A stretch of 64,000 bases of DNA from Bacteroidota bacterium (GCA_023251755.1 JAHEYF010000007.1:40920-104919); one strand, 5' to 3'; counted from the first letter of the stretch, positions 7,787 to 17,438 are shown. The notes: generated from the sequence alone by a model not told the origin. Program-made: numbers and translations.

Positions 7787-10741
7787 ATGATCACACACAC
7801 CCGTTTATTAAAATCACTCACACTTTCATTGGTATTTACATTAGGGGCAAGCACATCGCTTGTTTCGCAAAGTAAAGCCCCGGCCCCCGCCACCAAAGGA
7901 GCCACTCAGTCAGCATACGAAACTGCTGTAAACGACCCTTTAAATGCCCGCATTTACACCCTTAAAAACGGTTTAAAAGTATACCTCAGTGTATATAAAA
8001 ATGCCCCGCGTATTCAAACCTATATTGCTGTTAAAGCAGGCAGTAAAAACGATCCCAAGGATGCAACGGGTCTGGCCCATTACCTCGAACACATGGTGTT
8101 TAAAGGAACTGATAAATACGGTACCCTTGACTTTGCCAAAGAAGAACCACTCATTAAACAAATTGAAGATTTATACGAAGTGTACCGCAAAACAAAAGAT
8201 GCCGCACAACGTAAAAAAATCTACCATCAAATCGACAGTGTTTCGGGTGTGGCCGCTAAATATGCCATTGCCAACGAATACGATAAAATGACTTCTTCAC
8301 TCGGATGCAAAGGAACCAATGCTTTTACTTCTGTTGAACAAACAGTTTATGTAAACGACATCCCTTCGAACCAGCTTGAAAACTGGCTGACCCTTGAGGC
8401 AGAACGTTATAGGAAACCCATCCTGCGTTTATTTCATACCGAACTGGAAGCTGTATACGAAGAAAAGAACAGGGGCCTCGACAACGACGGCAGCAAAACC
8501 TGGGAAACCATGAACGCAGCTTTGTTCCCACACCATACTTACGGAACCCAAACTACCATCGGTACCATTGAACACCTTAAAAATCCTTCGATGAAGGAAA
8601 TCAATAAATACTTCCAAAAATATTATGTACCCAACAACATGGCCATTTGTTTAAGTGGTGATTTTGACCCAGATCAGGTAATTAAATTAGTGGAAGCTAA
8701 ATTTGGCGGCATGGCTTCAAAACCTGTTGAGCCTTTCAAATTTACACCCGAAAAACCAATTGTTGGCCCGATAGTTAAAGAAGTGTTTGGGCCCGATGCC
8801 GAAAATTTAATGATGGCCTTTCGTTTTGATGGCAATGGCAGCCGGGAAGCGGATATGATCAAACTCATCAGCCTTGTATTAAGTAATGGCAAAGCCGGTT
8901 TAATGGATTTAAACCTGAACCAGAGCCAGAAAGTACTGAGCTCAGGCTCCTTTGATTACGCCATGAAAGATTATTCCATACATGGTTTGTATGGCGAAGC
9001 AAAAGAAGGACAAAAATTAGAAGAGGTCACCAAATTAATACTCGATCAGATTGAACTAATTAAAAAAGGCGACTTCCCCGATTGGTTATTGCCTGCTATT
9101 ATTACCGATTTAAAATACCAGCAAACAAAACAATTCGAAACCAATAACAGCCGCGCCATGGAAATGGTGAATGCCTTTACAGCGGATATTAAATGGCAAA
9201 ATTACATTGCTCAATTGGAACGTTTATCAAAAATTACCAAACAGGAAATAATTGATTTTGCAAAGAAAAATTACAACAGCAATTACGTGGTGGTGTATAA
9301 AAGATCGGGAGAAGATAAAAACGTAGAGAAGGTTGAAAAGCCTGAAATTACGCCTGTTTCGGTTAACCGCGACGATCAGTCGCCTTTTTTGAAAAGCATA
9401 GTAGATAAAAAACCGACCGAGGTACAACCTGTGTTTATTGATTACGATAAAGACATTCAGCGTTTTTCCGTAAAAAATGTGGTGCCGGTAACCTACAACA
9501 AAAACAACGAAAACCAGACTTTCGATTTGTATTATGTATTTGAGATGGGAAGCAACAACGATAAAATATTGCCCATTGCCATTGATTACCTGCCTTACCT
9601 CGGAACATCCAAATACTCTCCAAAAGAAATCCAGCAGGAGTTTTATAAATTAGGTTGTTCTTTCAATGTGTTTAATTCAAACGACCAGGTATACGTTAGC
9701 TTAAATGGCCTGAGCGAAAATTTTGACAAGGCCGTACAACTTTTCGAAAGCCTGTTAAATGATCCTAAACCCGAAGCACAGGCTTTACAAAACTTAGTGG
9801 AAGATGCCTTGAAAAAACGTGATGACGCCAAGAAAAACAAAGGGACCATCTTGCGCCAGGCATTGTATAATTACGGGGTGTATGGAATGAAAAATCCATT
9901 TACCAATATCTTAACCGAAGAGGAATTAAAAAAATTAAGCCCTGATGAATTGACCGGAAAAATCAAAGCCCTCGAAAGCTATGAACACCATATTCTATAC
10001 TATGGTACAAAATCAACCGAAGAATTAAAAACGGCCCTTGAATCATTACACAAATTAGTATTGCCCTTAAAACCGGTACCTGCAGAGCTTGATTTTAAAG
10101 AACAGGAAACAGGCAACTCCGTTTTGGTGGTTGATTACGATATGAAACAGGCCGAAATAATTATGATGGCCAAAGGCGGATTGTACGAGCCGGCCAAATC
10201 ACCTGAAATACGTTTGTACAACGAGTATTTTGGTGGAGGTATGTCAAGTGTGGTGTTCCAGGAACTCCGTGAGTCAAGGGCCCTGGCTTATTCGGTAAAT
10301 TCACGTTACCGCGAACCTTCTAAAAAAAATAAACCTTATTACCTCTCTGCTTACATTGGTTCACAGGCCGATAAATTACCGGAAGCCATGAAAGGCATGT
10401 CGGAATTGCTGAACGACATGCCCAAATCGGAAGTGATGTTTAATTCTGCCAAAGAAGCCATTATTAGTGGCATACGTACCGAACGGGTTACAAAGGCAGC
10501 CATCTTGTTTAACTATGAAAGTGCGAAGAAATTAGGCTTAACTTACGACCTTCGCAAAGACTGGTTTGCCAAAGTACCGGCCATGAGTTTTGAAGACATT
10601 AAAAAATTCCAGGAAAACAATGTGAAAGGCAAAGCCATGACCATATTGGTATTGGGTAAAAAAGAAAACCTTGACATGAAAACATTGGAAAGCTATGGGA
10701 AAGTTAGTTTCCTTAGCCTGAAAGATGTATTTGGGTATTAA
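7787..10741 (+). CDS. M16 family zinc metallopeptidase (two-lobed)
   Basis: 984 residues with an N-terminal signal peptide (hydrophobic residues 9-27, ending SLVSQS), so it is periplasmic or outer-membrane-associated. The inverted zinc motif HYLEH is at residues 108-112, and the third ligand Glu lies in LEAVYEEKNRG near residue 225. A second M16 lobe follows after a linker (residues about 520-950), with FGGGMSSVVFQELRESRALAYSV as the conserved substrate-chamber segment. Family members form a clam-shell chamber that degrades peptides of limited size; in Bacteroidota they are common envelope peptidases. A degenerate -7 (TACATTTA, 7771-7778) precedes the ATG and a strong terminator follows. Confidence 0.92.
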   Translation: MITHTRLLKSLTLSLVFTLGASTSLVSQSKAPAPATKGATQSAYETAVNDPLNARIYTLKNGLKVYLSVYKNAPRIQTYIAVKAGSKNDPKDATGLAHYLEHMVFKGTDKYGTLDFAKEEPLIKQIEDLYEVYRKTKDAAQRKKIYHQIDSVSGVAAKYAIANEYDKMTSSLGCKGTNAFTSVEQTVYVNDIPSNQLENWLTLEAERYRKPILRLFHTELEAVYEEKNRGLDNDGSKTWETMNAALFPHHTYGTQTTIGTIEHLKNPSMKEINKYFQKYYVPNNMAICLSGDFDPDQVIKLVEAKFGGMASKPVEPFKFTPEKPIVGPIVKEVFGPDAENLMMAFRFDGNGSREADMIKLISLVLSNGKAGLMDLNLNQSQKVLSSGSFDYAMKDYSIHGLYGEAKEGQKLEEVTKLILDQIELIKKGDFPDWLLPAIITDLKYQQTKQFETNNSRAMEMVNAFTADIKWQNYIAQLERLSKITKQEIIDFAKKNYNSNYVVVYKRSGEDKNVEKVEKPEITPVSVNRDDQSPFLKSIVDKKPTEVQPVFIDYDKDIQRFSVKNVVPVTYNKNNENQTFDLYYVFEMGSNNDKILPIAIDYLPYLGTSKYSPKEIQQEFYKLGCSFNVFNSNDQVYVSLNGLSENFDKAVQLFESLLNDPKPEAQALQNLVEDALKKRDDAKKNKGTILRQALYNYGVYGMKNPFTNILTEEELKKLSPDELTGKIKALESYEHHILYYGTKSTEELKTALESLHKLVLPLKPVPAELDFKEQETGNSVLVVDYDMKQAEIIMMAKGGLYEPAKSPEIRLYNEYFGGGMSSVVFQELRESRALAYSVNSRYREPSKKNKPYYLSAYIGSQADKLPEAMKGMSELLNDMPKSEVMFNSAKEAIISGIRTERVTKAAILFNYESAKKLGLTYDLRKDWFAKVPAMSFEDIKKFQENNVKGKAMTILVLGKKENLDMKTLESYGKVSFLSLKDVFGY

Positions 10742-10771
10742 CTGAATGCTAAAACAGCTTTGTAAATAGAT

Positions 10772-10803
10772 AAAATGCCGGGAAAAACCCGGCATTTTGT
10801 TTT
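10772..10803 (+). terminator. Rho-independent terminator after the M16 gene
   Basis: An 11-bp perfect stem (AAAATGCCGGG at 10772-10782 with its complement at 10788-10798), a loop of five A, and a following GTTTTT run. It isolates the protease gene from ffh. Confidence 0.88.
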
Positions 10804-10824
10804 TAAGCATCCGCCTAAAATTGC

Positions 10825-10832
10825 TATATTTG
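10825..10832 (+). promoter_or_regulatory. Putative -7 element for ffh
   Basis: TATATTTG is an exact TAnnTTTG match, 52 bases before the ffh ATG. The nearest TTTG (10796-10799) is 25 bases upstream, wider than usual, so the -33 part is weak. Confidence 0.45.
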
Positions 10833-10884
10833 AGCTTCTTTTTGCGAAAAAAGAATTTTAATCATACCCTCAATTTAACAAAAC

Positions 10885-12219
10885 ATGTTTGATAGTTTAA
10901 GTGATAAGCTCGACAGGGCTTTTAAAATTTTAAAAGGCCAGGGCAAAATAACCGAAATCAACGTTGCCGAAACCCTGAAAGAAGTCCGCAAGGCTTTATT
11001 GGACGCCGACGTGAACTACAAAGTTGCCAAACAATTTACCGATACCGTTAAAGAAAAAGCACTGGGACAAAATGTGCTGACCGCTATATCTCCAAGCCAG
11101 TTAATGGTGAAGATCACCCACGATGAATTAACGCAATTGATGGGGGGGCAAAAAGAAGACATCAACCTGACCGGTAACCCCACCGTTATTTTAATGAGCG
11201 GTTTACAGGGTTCGGGTAAAACTACTTTTTCGGGTAAACTCGCGCATTACTTAAAAACAAGAAAAGGTAAAAAACCATTGCTCGTTGCCTGCGACGTTTA
11301 CCGTCCCGCAGCTATTGACCAGTTGCATGTATTGGGCGAACAGATTGGTGTAGATGTATTTTCCGACCGCGAAAGTAAAGACCCTGTTTCCATTGCACAA
11401 AGGGCGATAAAACATGCCAAAGAAAGCGGGAACTCCATTGTGATCATAGATACCGCCGGTCGCCTGGCTGTTGATGAGCAAATGATGAACGAGATTGCCG
11501 AAGTAAAAAAAGCAATTGAACCACAGGAAATATTATTTGTTGTAGACGCCATGACCGGGCAGGACGCTGTAAACACAGCCAAAGCCTTTAACGAGCGCCT
11601 CGATTTTGATGGGGTTATCCTTACCAAACTCGATGGTGATACACGTGGTGGGGCTGCTTTGTCCATTAAATCGGTAGTTAATAAACCCATTAAGTTTATT
11701 GGTACCGGCGAAAAAATGGATGCCCTCGACATCTTCTATCCCGAGCGTATGGCCGACCGTATTTTGGGAATGGGCGACGTGGTAACCCTTGTTGAACGTG
11801 CACAGGAACAATTTGACGAAGAAGAAGCCCGTAAACTGCAAAAGAAAATTGCCAAGAACCAGTTTAGCTTCAACGATTTTCTTGGGCAATTGCAACAGAT
11901 TAAAAAAATGGGGAACATCAAAGACCTGGTGGGGATGATTCCGGGTGTTGGTAAAGCCGTAAAAGACATGGACATCAACGACGATGCTTTTAAACACATC
12001 GAAGCCATCATTCATTCGATGACCCCCGCAGAACGCGAAACCCCGGATATAATTAATGGTTCGCGCCGGGCCCGTATTGCAAAGGGAAGCGGCAGCAATA
12101 TACAGGAAGTAAACAAATTAATTAAGCAGTTTGATGAAACCCGTAAAATGATGCGCATGATGCAGGATAAAAATGCGATGGCAAAGATGATGCGGAATAT
12201 GCCGAAGATGGGCCGATAA
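10885..12219 (+). CDS. ffh: Signal recognition particle GTPase Ffh
   Basis: 444 residues, the normal length. The N domain (helical bundle, residues 1-95) is followed by the G domain, with P-loop GLQGSGKT at residues 106-113, DVYRPAAIDQL, DTAGR, and TKLDGDTRGG. The C-terminal M domain is Met-rich (FDETRKMMRMMQDKNAMAKMMRNMPKMG) and binds SRP RNA and signal sequences. Ffh with 4.5S RNA delivers ribosomes making inner-membrane proteins to FtsY. The SRP RNA gene is not in this window. Confidence 0.98.
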   Translation: MFDSLSDKLDRAFKILKGQGKITEINVAETLKEVRKALLDADVNYKVAKQFTDTVKEKALGQNVLTAISPSQLMVKITHDELTQLMGGQKEDINLTGNPTVILMSGLQGSGKTTFSGKLAHYLKTRKGKKPLLVACDVYRPAAIDQLHVLGEQIGVDVFSDRESKDPVSIAQRAIKHAKESGNSIVIIDTAGRLAVDEQMMNEIAEVKKAIEPQEILFVVDAMTGQDAVNTAKAFNERLDFDGVILTKLDGDTRGGAALSIKSVVNKPIKFIGTGEKMDALDIFYPERMADRILGMGDVVTLVERAQEQFDEEEARKLQKKIAKNQFSFNDFLGQLQQIKKMGNIKDLVGMIPGVGKAVKDMDINDDAFKHIEAIIHSMTPAERETPDIINGSRRARIAKGSGSNIQEVNKLIKQFDETRKMMRMMQDKNAMAKMMRNMPKMGR

Positions 12220-12220
12220 G

Positions 12221-12287
12221 GTAGCAAGTACTAAGTAGCAGGTCGCAGGTACCTGTACTTGATACCTGATACCTGCTACCAACTACA
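12221..12287. repeat. GTAGCAAGTA-family intergenic repeat
   Basis: A 67-base quasi-palindrome between ffh and folD: GTAGCAGGTCGCAGGTACC on the left and TACCTGATACCTGCTAC on the right. A related word (GGTAACAAGTAGTTGGTAG) is at 19279-19297. Confidence 0.55.
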
Positions 12288-12301
12288 AAAAACATATACT
12301 C

Positions 12302-13183
12302 TTGACAATAATAGACGGAAAAAAAGTAGCACAGGACATCCTTGCTGAAATAGCAGGCGAGGTAGAAGCCATTAAAGCCAAAGGGGGGAAGACACCTCAC
12401 CTGGCGGCTATATTAGTGGGTAACGACGGAGGGAGTGAATCCTACGTAGCAAGTAAAATTAAGGCTTGTGAAAAAGTGGGTTTTAAATCTACATTGCTTC
12501 GTTTCCCGGATTATGTGACCGAAGAAAAATTACTACAGGCCATTGCCAACCTCAATAACGATAAAGATGTGGATGGTTTTATTGTTCAGCTTCCCCTGCC
12601 CCGTCAGATCAATGAACACAAAGTAATAGAATCAGTTTTGCCCCAAAAAGATGTGGATGGTTTTCATCCTATAAATGTTGGAAGAATGGTACTCAACCTT
12701 CCCTGTTACGTATCAGCTACACCTTACGGCATAGTGCAGTTGCTGGAGCGTTACCATGTTCCAACATCCGGTAAACACTGTGTAGTTGTTGGTCGCAGCC
12801 ATATTGTTGGTTCGCCTATGAGTATACTGATGGCTAAAAATACTTTACTCGGAAATTGCACGGTAACCCTTTGCCACAGCAAAACCGAAAACCTGAAGTC
12901 GCATACACAAAAAGCCGATATATTGATTTGTGCATTGGGCAGCCCCGAATTTGTAAAAGCAGATATGGTAAAAGAAGGCGCAGTGGTGATTGATGTGGGT
13001 ACAACCCGTGTAGCCAGTACTGAAACTAAATCAGGTTTTAAATTACAAGGCGATGTGAAGTTTGATGAAGTAGCCCCTAAGTGTTCCTTCATCACCCCTG
13101 TTCCCGGAGGAGTGGGACCTATGACCATTGCCTCTTTATTAAAAAATACTTTATTAGCAGCTAAAAAAGAAATATATAGTTAA
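12302..13183 (+). CDS. folD: Bifunctional methylene-THF dehydrogenase / methenyl-THF cyclohydrolase
   Basis: 293 residues, start TTG at 12302; no in-frame ATG lies between the upstream repeat and the conserved [14 protein letters not shown]. Family signatures are complete: [14 protein letters not shown] (catalytic Tyr/Lys region), [24 protein letters not shown], the NADP site [17 protein letters not shown], and [15 protein letters not shown] near the C-terminus. It interconverts 5,10-methylene-, methenyl- and 10-formyl-tetrahydrofolate in the cytoplasm. It follows ffh in the same direction with 82 bases of repeat between. Confidence 0.97.
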   Translation: MTIIDGKKVAQDILAEIAGEVEAIKAKGGKTPHLAAILVGNDGGSESYVASKIKACEKVGFKSTLLRFPDYVTEEKLLQAIANLNNDKDVDGFIVQLPLPRQINEHKVIESVLPQKDVDGFHPINVGRMVLNLPCYVSATPYGIVQLLERYHVPTSGKHCVVVGRSHIVGSPMSILMAKNTLLGNCTVTLCHSKTENLKSHTQKADILICALGSPEFVKADMVKEGAVVIDVGTTRVASTETKSGFKLQGDVKFDEVAPKCSFITPVPGGVGPMTIASLLKNTLLAAKKEIYS

Positions 13184-13371
13184 TGTTATTTAAAAATTGA
13201 GAAGTCAAAAGTAATAAGCCAAAAGCCAAAAAGTGATTTCGGTTACGAAAAAATTCACTTCGAACTTTGCGGCTTAGCGCCTTTGCTTGAAATTATTTAA
13301 AAAAGTTAAAGTCAAAAGTTAAAAGCGTGATTCCGTTTACGATTAAATTTTTCGCGCCTCTGCGCCTTTGG
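13184..13371. repeat. Intergenic word repeats (AAAGTCAAAAG and GCGCCTTTG families)
   Basis: The 188-base gap contains AAGTCAAAAGTAATAAGCC, CGGCTTAGCGCCTTTGC, AAAGTCAAAAGTTAAAAGC and CGCGCCTCTGCGCCTTTGG. Related words recur at 15475-15640, 16550-16597 and 35300-35437. No gene is visible. Confidence 0.6.
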
Positions 13372-15474
13372 ATGAAACAAACAAATGGTGTTGCGTTAAA
13401 GTTAATTCTATTTTTTATTTTTGCCCTAACCAAAACAATAGCACAACAAGCGGTACTGGTCGATAAGAATTTTTCACACACTCAACTGGGCAAACAACAC
13501 CTTCAGTTTATTGAAGACAAGACAAAGTCGCTTAGTTTAAATGCCATCAGTCATAGTCAGTTTGCAGCACCCGAATCGGATGTCCCTAATTTTGGGTTCA
13601 ACAATTCCTCCTACTGGTTCAGGTTTTCGGTGTACAATGCCAGCGATCAAATACAAAACGAAGTCCTTGAAATAAAAAACCCCAACATCGATATCGTAGA
13701 ACTGATCAGCATCACGCCTTCCGGCGATACCATTCACCAGCGCACCGGCGATTATTTCCATTTTCAGCAACGCTTTAACAACAGCCGGTATTTTCAATTC
13801 CCTGTTTCCTTATTACCAAAAACCACCACTAATTTTTACCTCAATGTGCAAAACAGCGGGGAGCAGTTTCACGTCCCCATTAATTTTGGCGACCCAAAAC
13901 ACTTCCAATACGCCAGCGACAACGAACAACTTATTTTTGGTTTGTATTTCGGTATCATCATTTTTGCTTTATTGCTCAACGTCTTCTTTTACCTTGTCCT
14001 GCGCGATAAGCCCACCCTGCTCTACATCGCTTACCTCATTGGTTTGATGTTTCTTCAATTGTCCTTAACCGGTATTGGTTTTGAGTATTTATGGCCCGGT
14101 TCCGTGTTCCTGGCCAACCATGCCAATCCCATATTCGCTACCCTTTCTATTTTCTTTTTATTAAAATTTGCCCTCGTCTTTTTAAAAACAGAAGAGTACT
14201 TACCACGCATCCACAGGTACTATCATTTTCTATGGCTCTTTACCATTGTTCCGGCTGTTATGGCCTGGATCGATAACAATGCCTGTTACGTATTTTCTGT
14301 ATTAACTATTAATGTAATTGCCTTAATACTCAACATACTTATTATCCCCACTTCCATTTACATCTGGCGTAAAAATTACAAGCCGGCCCGTTTTTTTGGA
14401 CTCGCCTTTATCGTACTTATCATCAGTGTATTTTTATTTGTAATGAAAAACTTTGGGCTTGTACGCCCCAACCCGCTCACCGATTACGGTATACAACTTG
14501 GTTCGGCTTTTGAAGTGTTGTTGCTTACACTTGCCGTTATCGACCGCTTTAAAGAATTTAAAGACGAGGCCCTGCACCGCCTTGAAGAAGTAAACCTGTT
14601 GAAAACAGATGCCAATATAAAATTAGAAAGAAAAGTAGAAGAACGCACCTCTGAAATAAAAAAACAAAAAGTAGAGATAGAGGAAAAGAACCACGAGATA
14701 TTGAGCAGTATACGTTACGCCAAACGTATACAGGAAGCCCTGTTGCCGCCCAAACAATTAATGGACGATTTATTTAAAGACTACTTTGTGTATTACCAGC
14801 CCCGCGATATTGTAAGCGGTGATTTTTACTGGGCTGCATCTGTTACAACCACCAGTAAAGAAGACAGCAATACCCGTGTTGCCTTGTTAGCCGTGGCCGA
14901 TTGCACCGGGCACGGTGTGCCGGGGGCTTTTATGAGTTTAATCGGAAACAGTTTTTTAAAACAATCCTCCGGCGAAAGCCAGGTCAACAACCCTGCACAG
15001 GCACTCGATTTTTTAAATAAAAATGTCATCGCTACCCTGAACCAAAACCTTTCCGAAAACAAAGTAAGGGACGGAATGGACCTGGCTTTAATTGCCATTG
15101 ATGCCAATAGTCTGGAATTGCAATACGCCGGGGCCAACAACCCTGTATACATTGTCCGGCAACAACAATTAGAGGTGATTAACGCCGACAAACAAGCCAT
15201 TGGTTCGGTTAGTGATGAAGTGAAAAAATACAGCAACAATAAATTCCAGCTGCAAAAAGGTGATTGTATTTATTTGTTTACCGATGGTTATGCCGATCAG
15301 TTTGGTGGCGAAAAAGGAAAAAAATTAATGTACAAACAATTTAAAGAGATACTCATACGTATTGCTGTGTTGCCCATGAAACAACAATGTGCAGAATTGG
15401 ATACAGCCTTTAAAAACTGGAAAGGAAGCTATGAACAGGTGGATGATGTGTGTGTGTTTGGAATCAGGGTTTAG
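13372..15474 (+). CDS. 7TM-DISM receptor with SpoIIE-type PP2C phosphatase
   Basis: Start placed at ATG 13372 (MKQTNGVALKLILFFIFALTK), giving a signal peptide and 700 residues; the longer frame begins with GTG 13327 inside a repeat. Order: exported 7TMR-DISM extracellular beta-sandwich (about 25-170; FWFR-type SYWFRFSVYN), seven membrane helices (about 185-390), a coiled coil (LERKVEERTSEIKKQKVEIE), then a SpoIIE/RsbU phosphatase (about 455-700) with metal-binding Asp in SGDFYWAA, VADCTGHGVPGAFMS and DGMDLALI, and a final LFTDGYADQFGG. It should turn an external ligand signal into dephosphorylation of an anti-sigma-antagonist-like protein. No partner kinase or STAS protein is nearby. Confidence 0.92.
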   Translation: MKQTNGVALKLILFFIFALTKTIAQQAVLVDKNFSHTQLGKQHLQFIEDKTKSLSLNAISHSQFAAPESDVPNFGFNNSSYWFRFSVYNASDQIQNEVLEIKNPNIDIVELISITPSGDTIHQRTGDYFHFQQRFNNSRYFQFPVSLLPKTTTNFYLNVQNSGEQFHVPINFGDPKHFQYASDNEQLIFGLYFGIIIFALLLNVFFYLVLRDKPTLLYIAYLIGLMFLQLSLTGIGFEYLWPGSVFLANHANPIFATLSIFFLLKFALVFLKTEEYLPRIHRYYHFLWLFTIVPAVMAWIDNNACYVFSVLTINVIALILNILIIPTSIYIWRKNYKPARFFGLAFIVLIISVFLFVMKNFGLVRPNPLTDYGIQLGSAFEVLLLTLAVIDRFKEFKDEALHRLEEVNLLKTDANIKLERKVEERTSEIKKQKVEIEEKNHEILSSIRYAKRIQEALLPPKQLMDDLFKDYFVYYQPRDIVSGDFYWAASVTTTSKEDSNTRVALLAVADCTGHGVPGAFMSLIGNSFLKQSSGESQVNNPAQALDFLNKNVIATLNQNLSENKVRDGMDLALIAIDANSLELQYAGANNPVYIVRQQQLEVINADKQAIGSVSDEVKKYSNNKFQLQKGDCIYLFTDGYADQFGGEKGKKLMYKQFKEILIRIAVLPMKQQCAELDTAFKNWKGSYEQVDDVCVFGIRV

Positions 15475-15640
15475 TTTAAGTTAGAAGTGAAAAGTTAAAA
15501 GCCTGGGGCCAAAAGAACGATTCCGGTTAGGATTAGACCTTTGTTTGAAACAAACAAGTGTAGTTAAATTAAGAGCCAAAAAATAAGAGAAGAAAATAAA
15601 AAACTTAGTGCCCCTTTGTGCCCTGAGTGCCTTAGTGGTA
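15475..15640. repeat. Intergenic word repeats
   Basis: Contains AAGTTAGAAGTGAAAAGTTA and CCTTTGTGCCCTGAGTGCC, members of the same families as the gap before the receptor gene. No coding signal. Confidence 0.55.
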
Positions 15641-15647
15641 TAAATGT

Positions 15648-16496
15648 ATGATGGACAAAAAATTTATTGACGTTGAAAAAGTCTTAGCCGAAAAAGCACC
15701 CTCCTTAAAAAAGTGGATGCCCCGCTTAGTATTGAACTGGTTAAAAAGCAAATTGCATGAAGAGGACATCAACCAGATCATGCATGAAATAAAAGATTAT
15801 TACGGACTTGAATACAACAGCAAAGGCCTCGAAAAATTAGGCGCCAACATCGAGTCCGTTAACCCCCACCATGTGCCTAAAACCAATGGTGTTATTGTGG
15901 TGGCCAATCATCCGTTGGGTGGTTTAGATGGTATGGCCTTAGTGAAAGCTGTTGGTGAAATAAGACCCGATGTTCATTTTGTAGTGAACGATGTATTGAA
16001 AAACCTGAAGAATTATGGTGATGTATTTGTGGGCGTAAATAAAGTCCGTTCCACTTCAGCCAGCTCGCTGCGCAATGTTGAACAGGTACTCTCTACTGAA
16101 GATGCTGTATTGTTTTTTCCGGCCGGTTTGGTTTCCCGTAAAAAAAAGGGGGTTATAAAAGACCTGCAATGGAAAAAAAGTTTTGTTACACAGGGCATCG
16201 ATCACAAACGCCTGATTGTTCCGGCATTTATTGAAGGCGAAAATTCAGGTTTCTTTTACCGCTTTGCCAATATCCGTAAAGGCCTGGGAATAAAAGCAAA
16301 TATTGAAATGCTTTTTTTGCCCGATGAAATGTTCAGACAAAGGGGGAACACTGTGAAAATACATTTTGGAAAAGCCTTTGATTCGGCCATCCTGCACAGT
16401 GGTAAAAACCATTGGGAATGGGCCGAGTTCATTAAACAATACATTTATTCCCCTGAATTTAAAAAAGGGGTTTCCTTTGAGGAGTATATCAAATAA
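15648..16496 (+). CDS. Lysophospholipid/hemolysin-like acyltransferase (PlsC superfamily)
   Basis: 282 residues. The acyltransferase motif I is NHPLGGLDG near residue 86, with the form H-x5-D seen in the OlsF/hemolysin-like branch rather than the classical H-x4-D. Motif III-like FFPAGLVSRKKKGVIKDLQWKKSF and a later PAFIEGENSGFFYRFANIRK support this. The enzyme should transfer an acyl group to a lipid intermediate at the inner membrane. In Bacteroides a protein of this type (GlsA) O-acylates glycine lipids; this one may do the same, but no N-acyltransferase partner is adjacent. Start: two consecutive ATGs at 15648 and 15651. Confidence 0.85.
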   Translation: MMDKKFIDVEKVLAEKAPSLKKWMPRLVLNWLKSKLHEEDINQIMHEIKDYYGLEYNSKGLEKLGANIESVNPHHVPKTNGVIVVANHPLGGLDGMALVKAVGEIRPDVHFVVNDVLKNLKNYGDVFVGVNKVRSTSASSLRNVEQVLSTEDAVLFFPAGLVSRKKKGVIKDLQWKKSFVTQGIDHKRLIVPAFIEGENSGFFYRFANIRKGLGIKANIEMLFLPDEMFRQRGNTVKIHFGKAFDSAILHSGKNHWEWAEFIKQYIYSPEFKKGVSFEEYIK

Positions 16497-16549
16497 AAAT
16501 AATACCTCAATTTTTATTTATGTCAGATACGCAGAAGGGAACTAATCAA

Positions 16550-16597
16550 AACCGGGGTAACTCTTTTGCTTTTAACTTTTGACTTCTAACTTTTAAA
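16550..16597. repeat. AAAGTTAAAAG-family repeat, complementary orientation
   Basis: CTTTTGCTTTTAACTTTTGA and ACTTCTAACTTTTAAATT are the reverse complement of the words seen at 13195-13330 and 15477-15505. Confidence 0.5.
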
Positions 16598-16601
16598 TTA
16601 C

Positions 16602-17429
16602 ATGAAACATCCAACAGAAAAAACCACCGAAGCCGATTCCTTTTACGATAACCTGGAACAAATGAGTGTTTCCGAATTGCTCCGTAACATGAACCGGGAA
16701 GATAAAACGGTGCCCCTGGCGGTTGAAAAAGCCATTCCTCAAATTGAAGCCCTGGTTGAAGCGATTGCAACTAAATTAAACAGTGGTGGAAGGTTGTTTT
16801 ACATTGGCGCCGGAACAAGCGGAAGACTGGGTATTGTGGATGCTTCGGAATGCCCCCCTACTTATGGTATTGAGCAGGGTATTGTAATTGGCCTTATAGC
16901 CGGCGGCGACAAAGCTATACGCAAAGCCGTTGAGTTTGCCGAAGACGATGAATTGCAGGCCTGGAAAGATTTAAAAAAATACAGGATAAACAGCAAGGAT
17001 GTAGTTATCGGAATTGCCGCATCGGGCAGTACCCCTTATGTTATTGGTGGTTTAAAAAAATGCAACGAAAATAATATTGTTACCGGGGGTATTAGCTGCA
17101 ATGCCGGAAGCCTGCTGGCCCAAACAGCCCGCTACCCTGTTGAAGTTGTTGTGGGGCCTGAGTTTGTAACCGGCTCTACCCGTATGAAATCAGGCACCGC
17201 TCAAAAGCTGGTGCTCAATATGATTTCCACTTCGGTTATGATTAAATTAGGAAGGGTAAAGGGAAATAAAATGGTGGATATGCAACTCAGCAACAACAAG
17301 CTGGTTGACCGTGGCACCAATATGATTGCCCGCAACCTGAACATCGATTACGAACTTGCCAAAGACCTGTTGTTAAAAAATGGATCGGTGCGGAAAGCGA
17401 TTGAGAAGTATAAAACGGGTTTGAAGTAA
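16602..17429 (+). CDS. murQ: N-acetylmuramic acid 6-phosphate etherase
   Basis: 275 residues of the SIS fold. GAGTSGRLGIVDASECPPTYG holds the phosphosugar-binding loop and the conserved catalytic Glu of the ASE motif; a second catalytic Glu lies in KAVEFAEDDELQ. GIAASGSTPYVIGGL and EFVTGSTRMKSGTAQKLVLN complete the signature. MurQ cleaves the lactyl ether of MurNAc-6-phosphate to GlcNAc-6-phosphate and D-lactate in cell-wall recycling. It is slightly shorter than the common ~300-residue forms because the C-terminal three-helix extension is brief. No other recycling gene is adjacent. Confidence 0.95.
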   Translation: MKHPTEKTTEADSFYDNLEQMSVSELLRNMNREDKTVPLAVEKAIPQIEALVEAIATKLNSGGRLFYIGAGTSGRLGIVDASECPPTYGIEQGIVIGLIAGGDKAIRKAVEFAEDDELQAWKDLKKYRINSKDVVIGIAASGSTPYVIGGLKKCNENNIVTGGISCNAGSLLAQTARYPVEVVVGPEFVTGSTRMKSGTAQKLVLNMISTSVMIKLGRVKGNKMVDMQLSNNKLVDRGTNMIARNLNIDYELAKDLLLKNGSVRKAIEKYKTGLK

Positions 17430-17438
17430 ATATAAAAC

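Noticed and set aside
13327..13371. GTG start for the DISM/SpoIIE receptor
   Set aside because: The extra 15 codons lie in an intergenic repeat and would put a basic stretch before the signal peptide; ATG 13372 gives a normal signal peptide.
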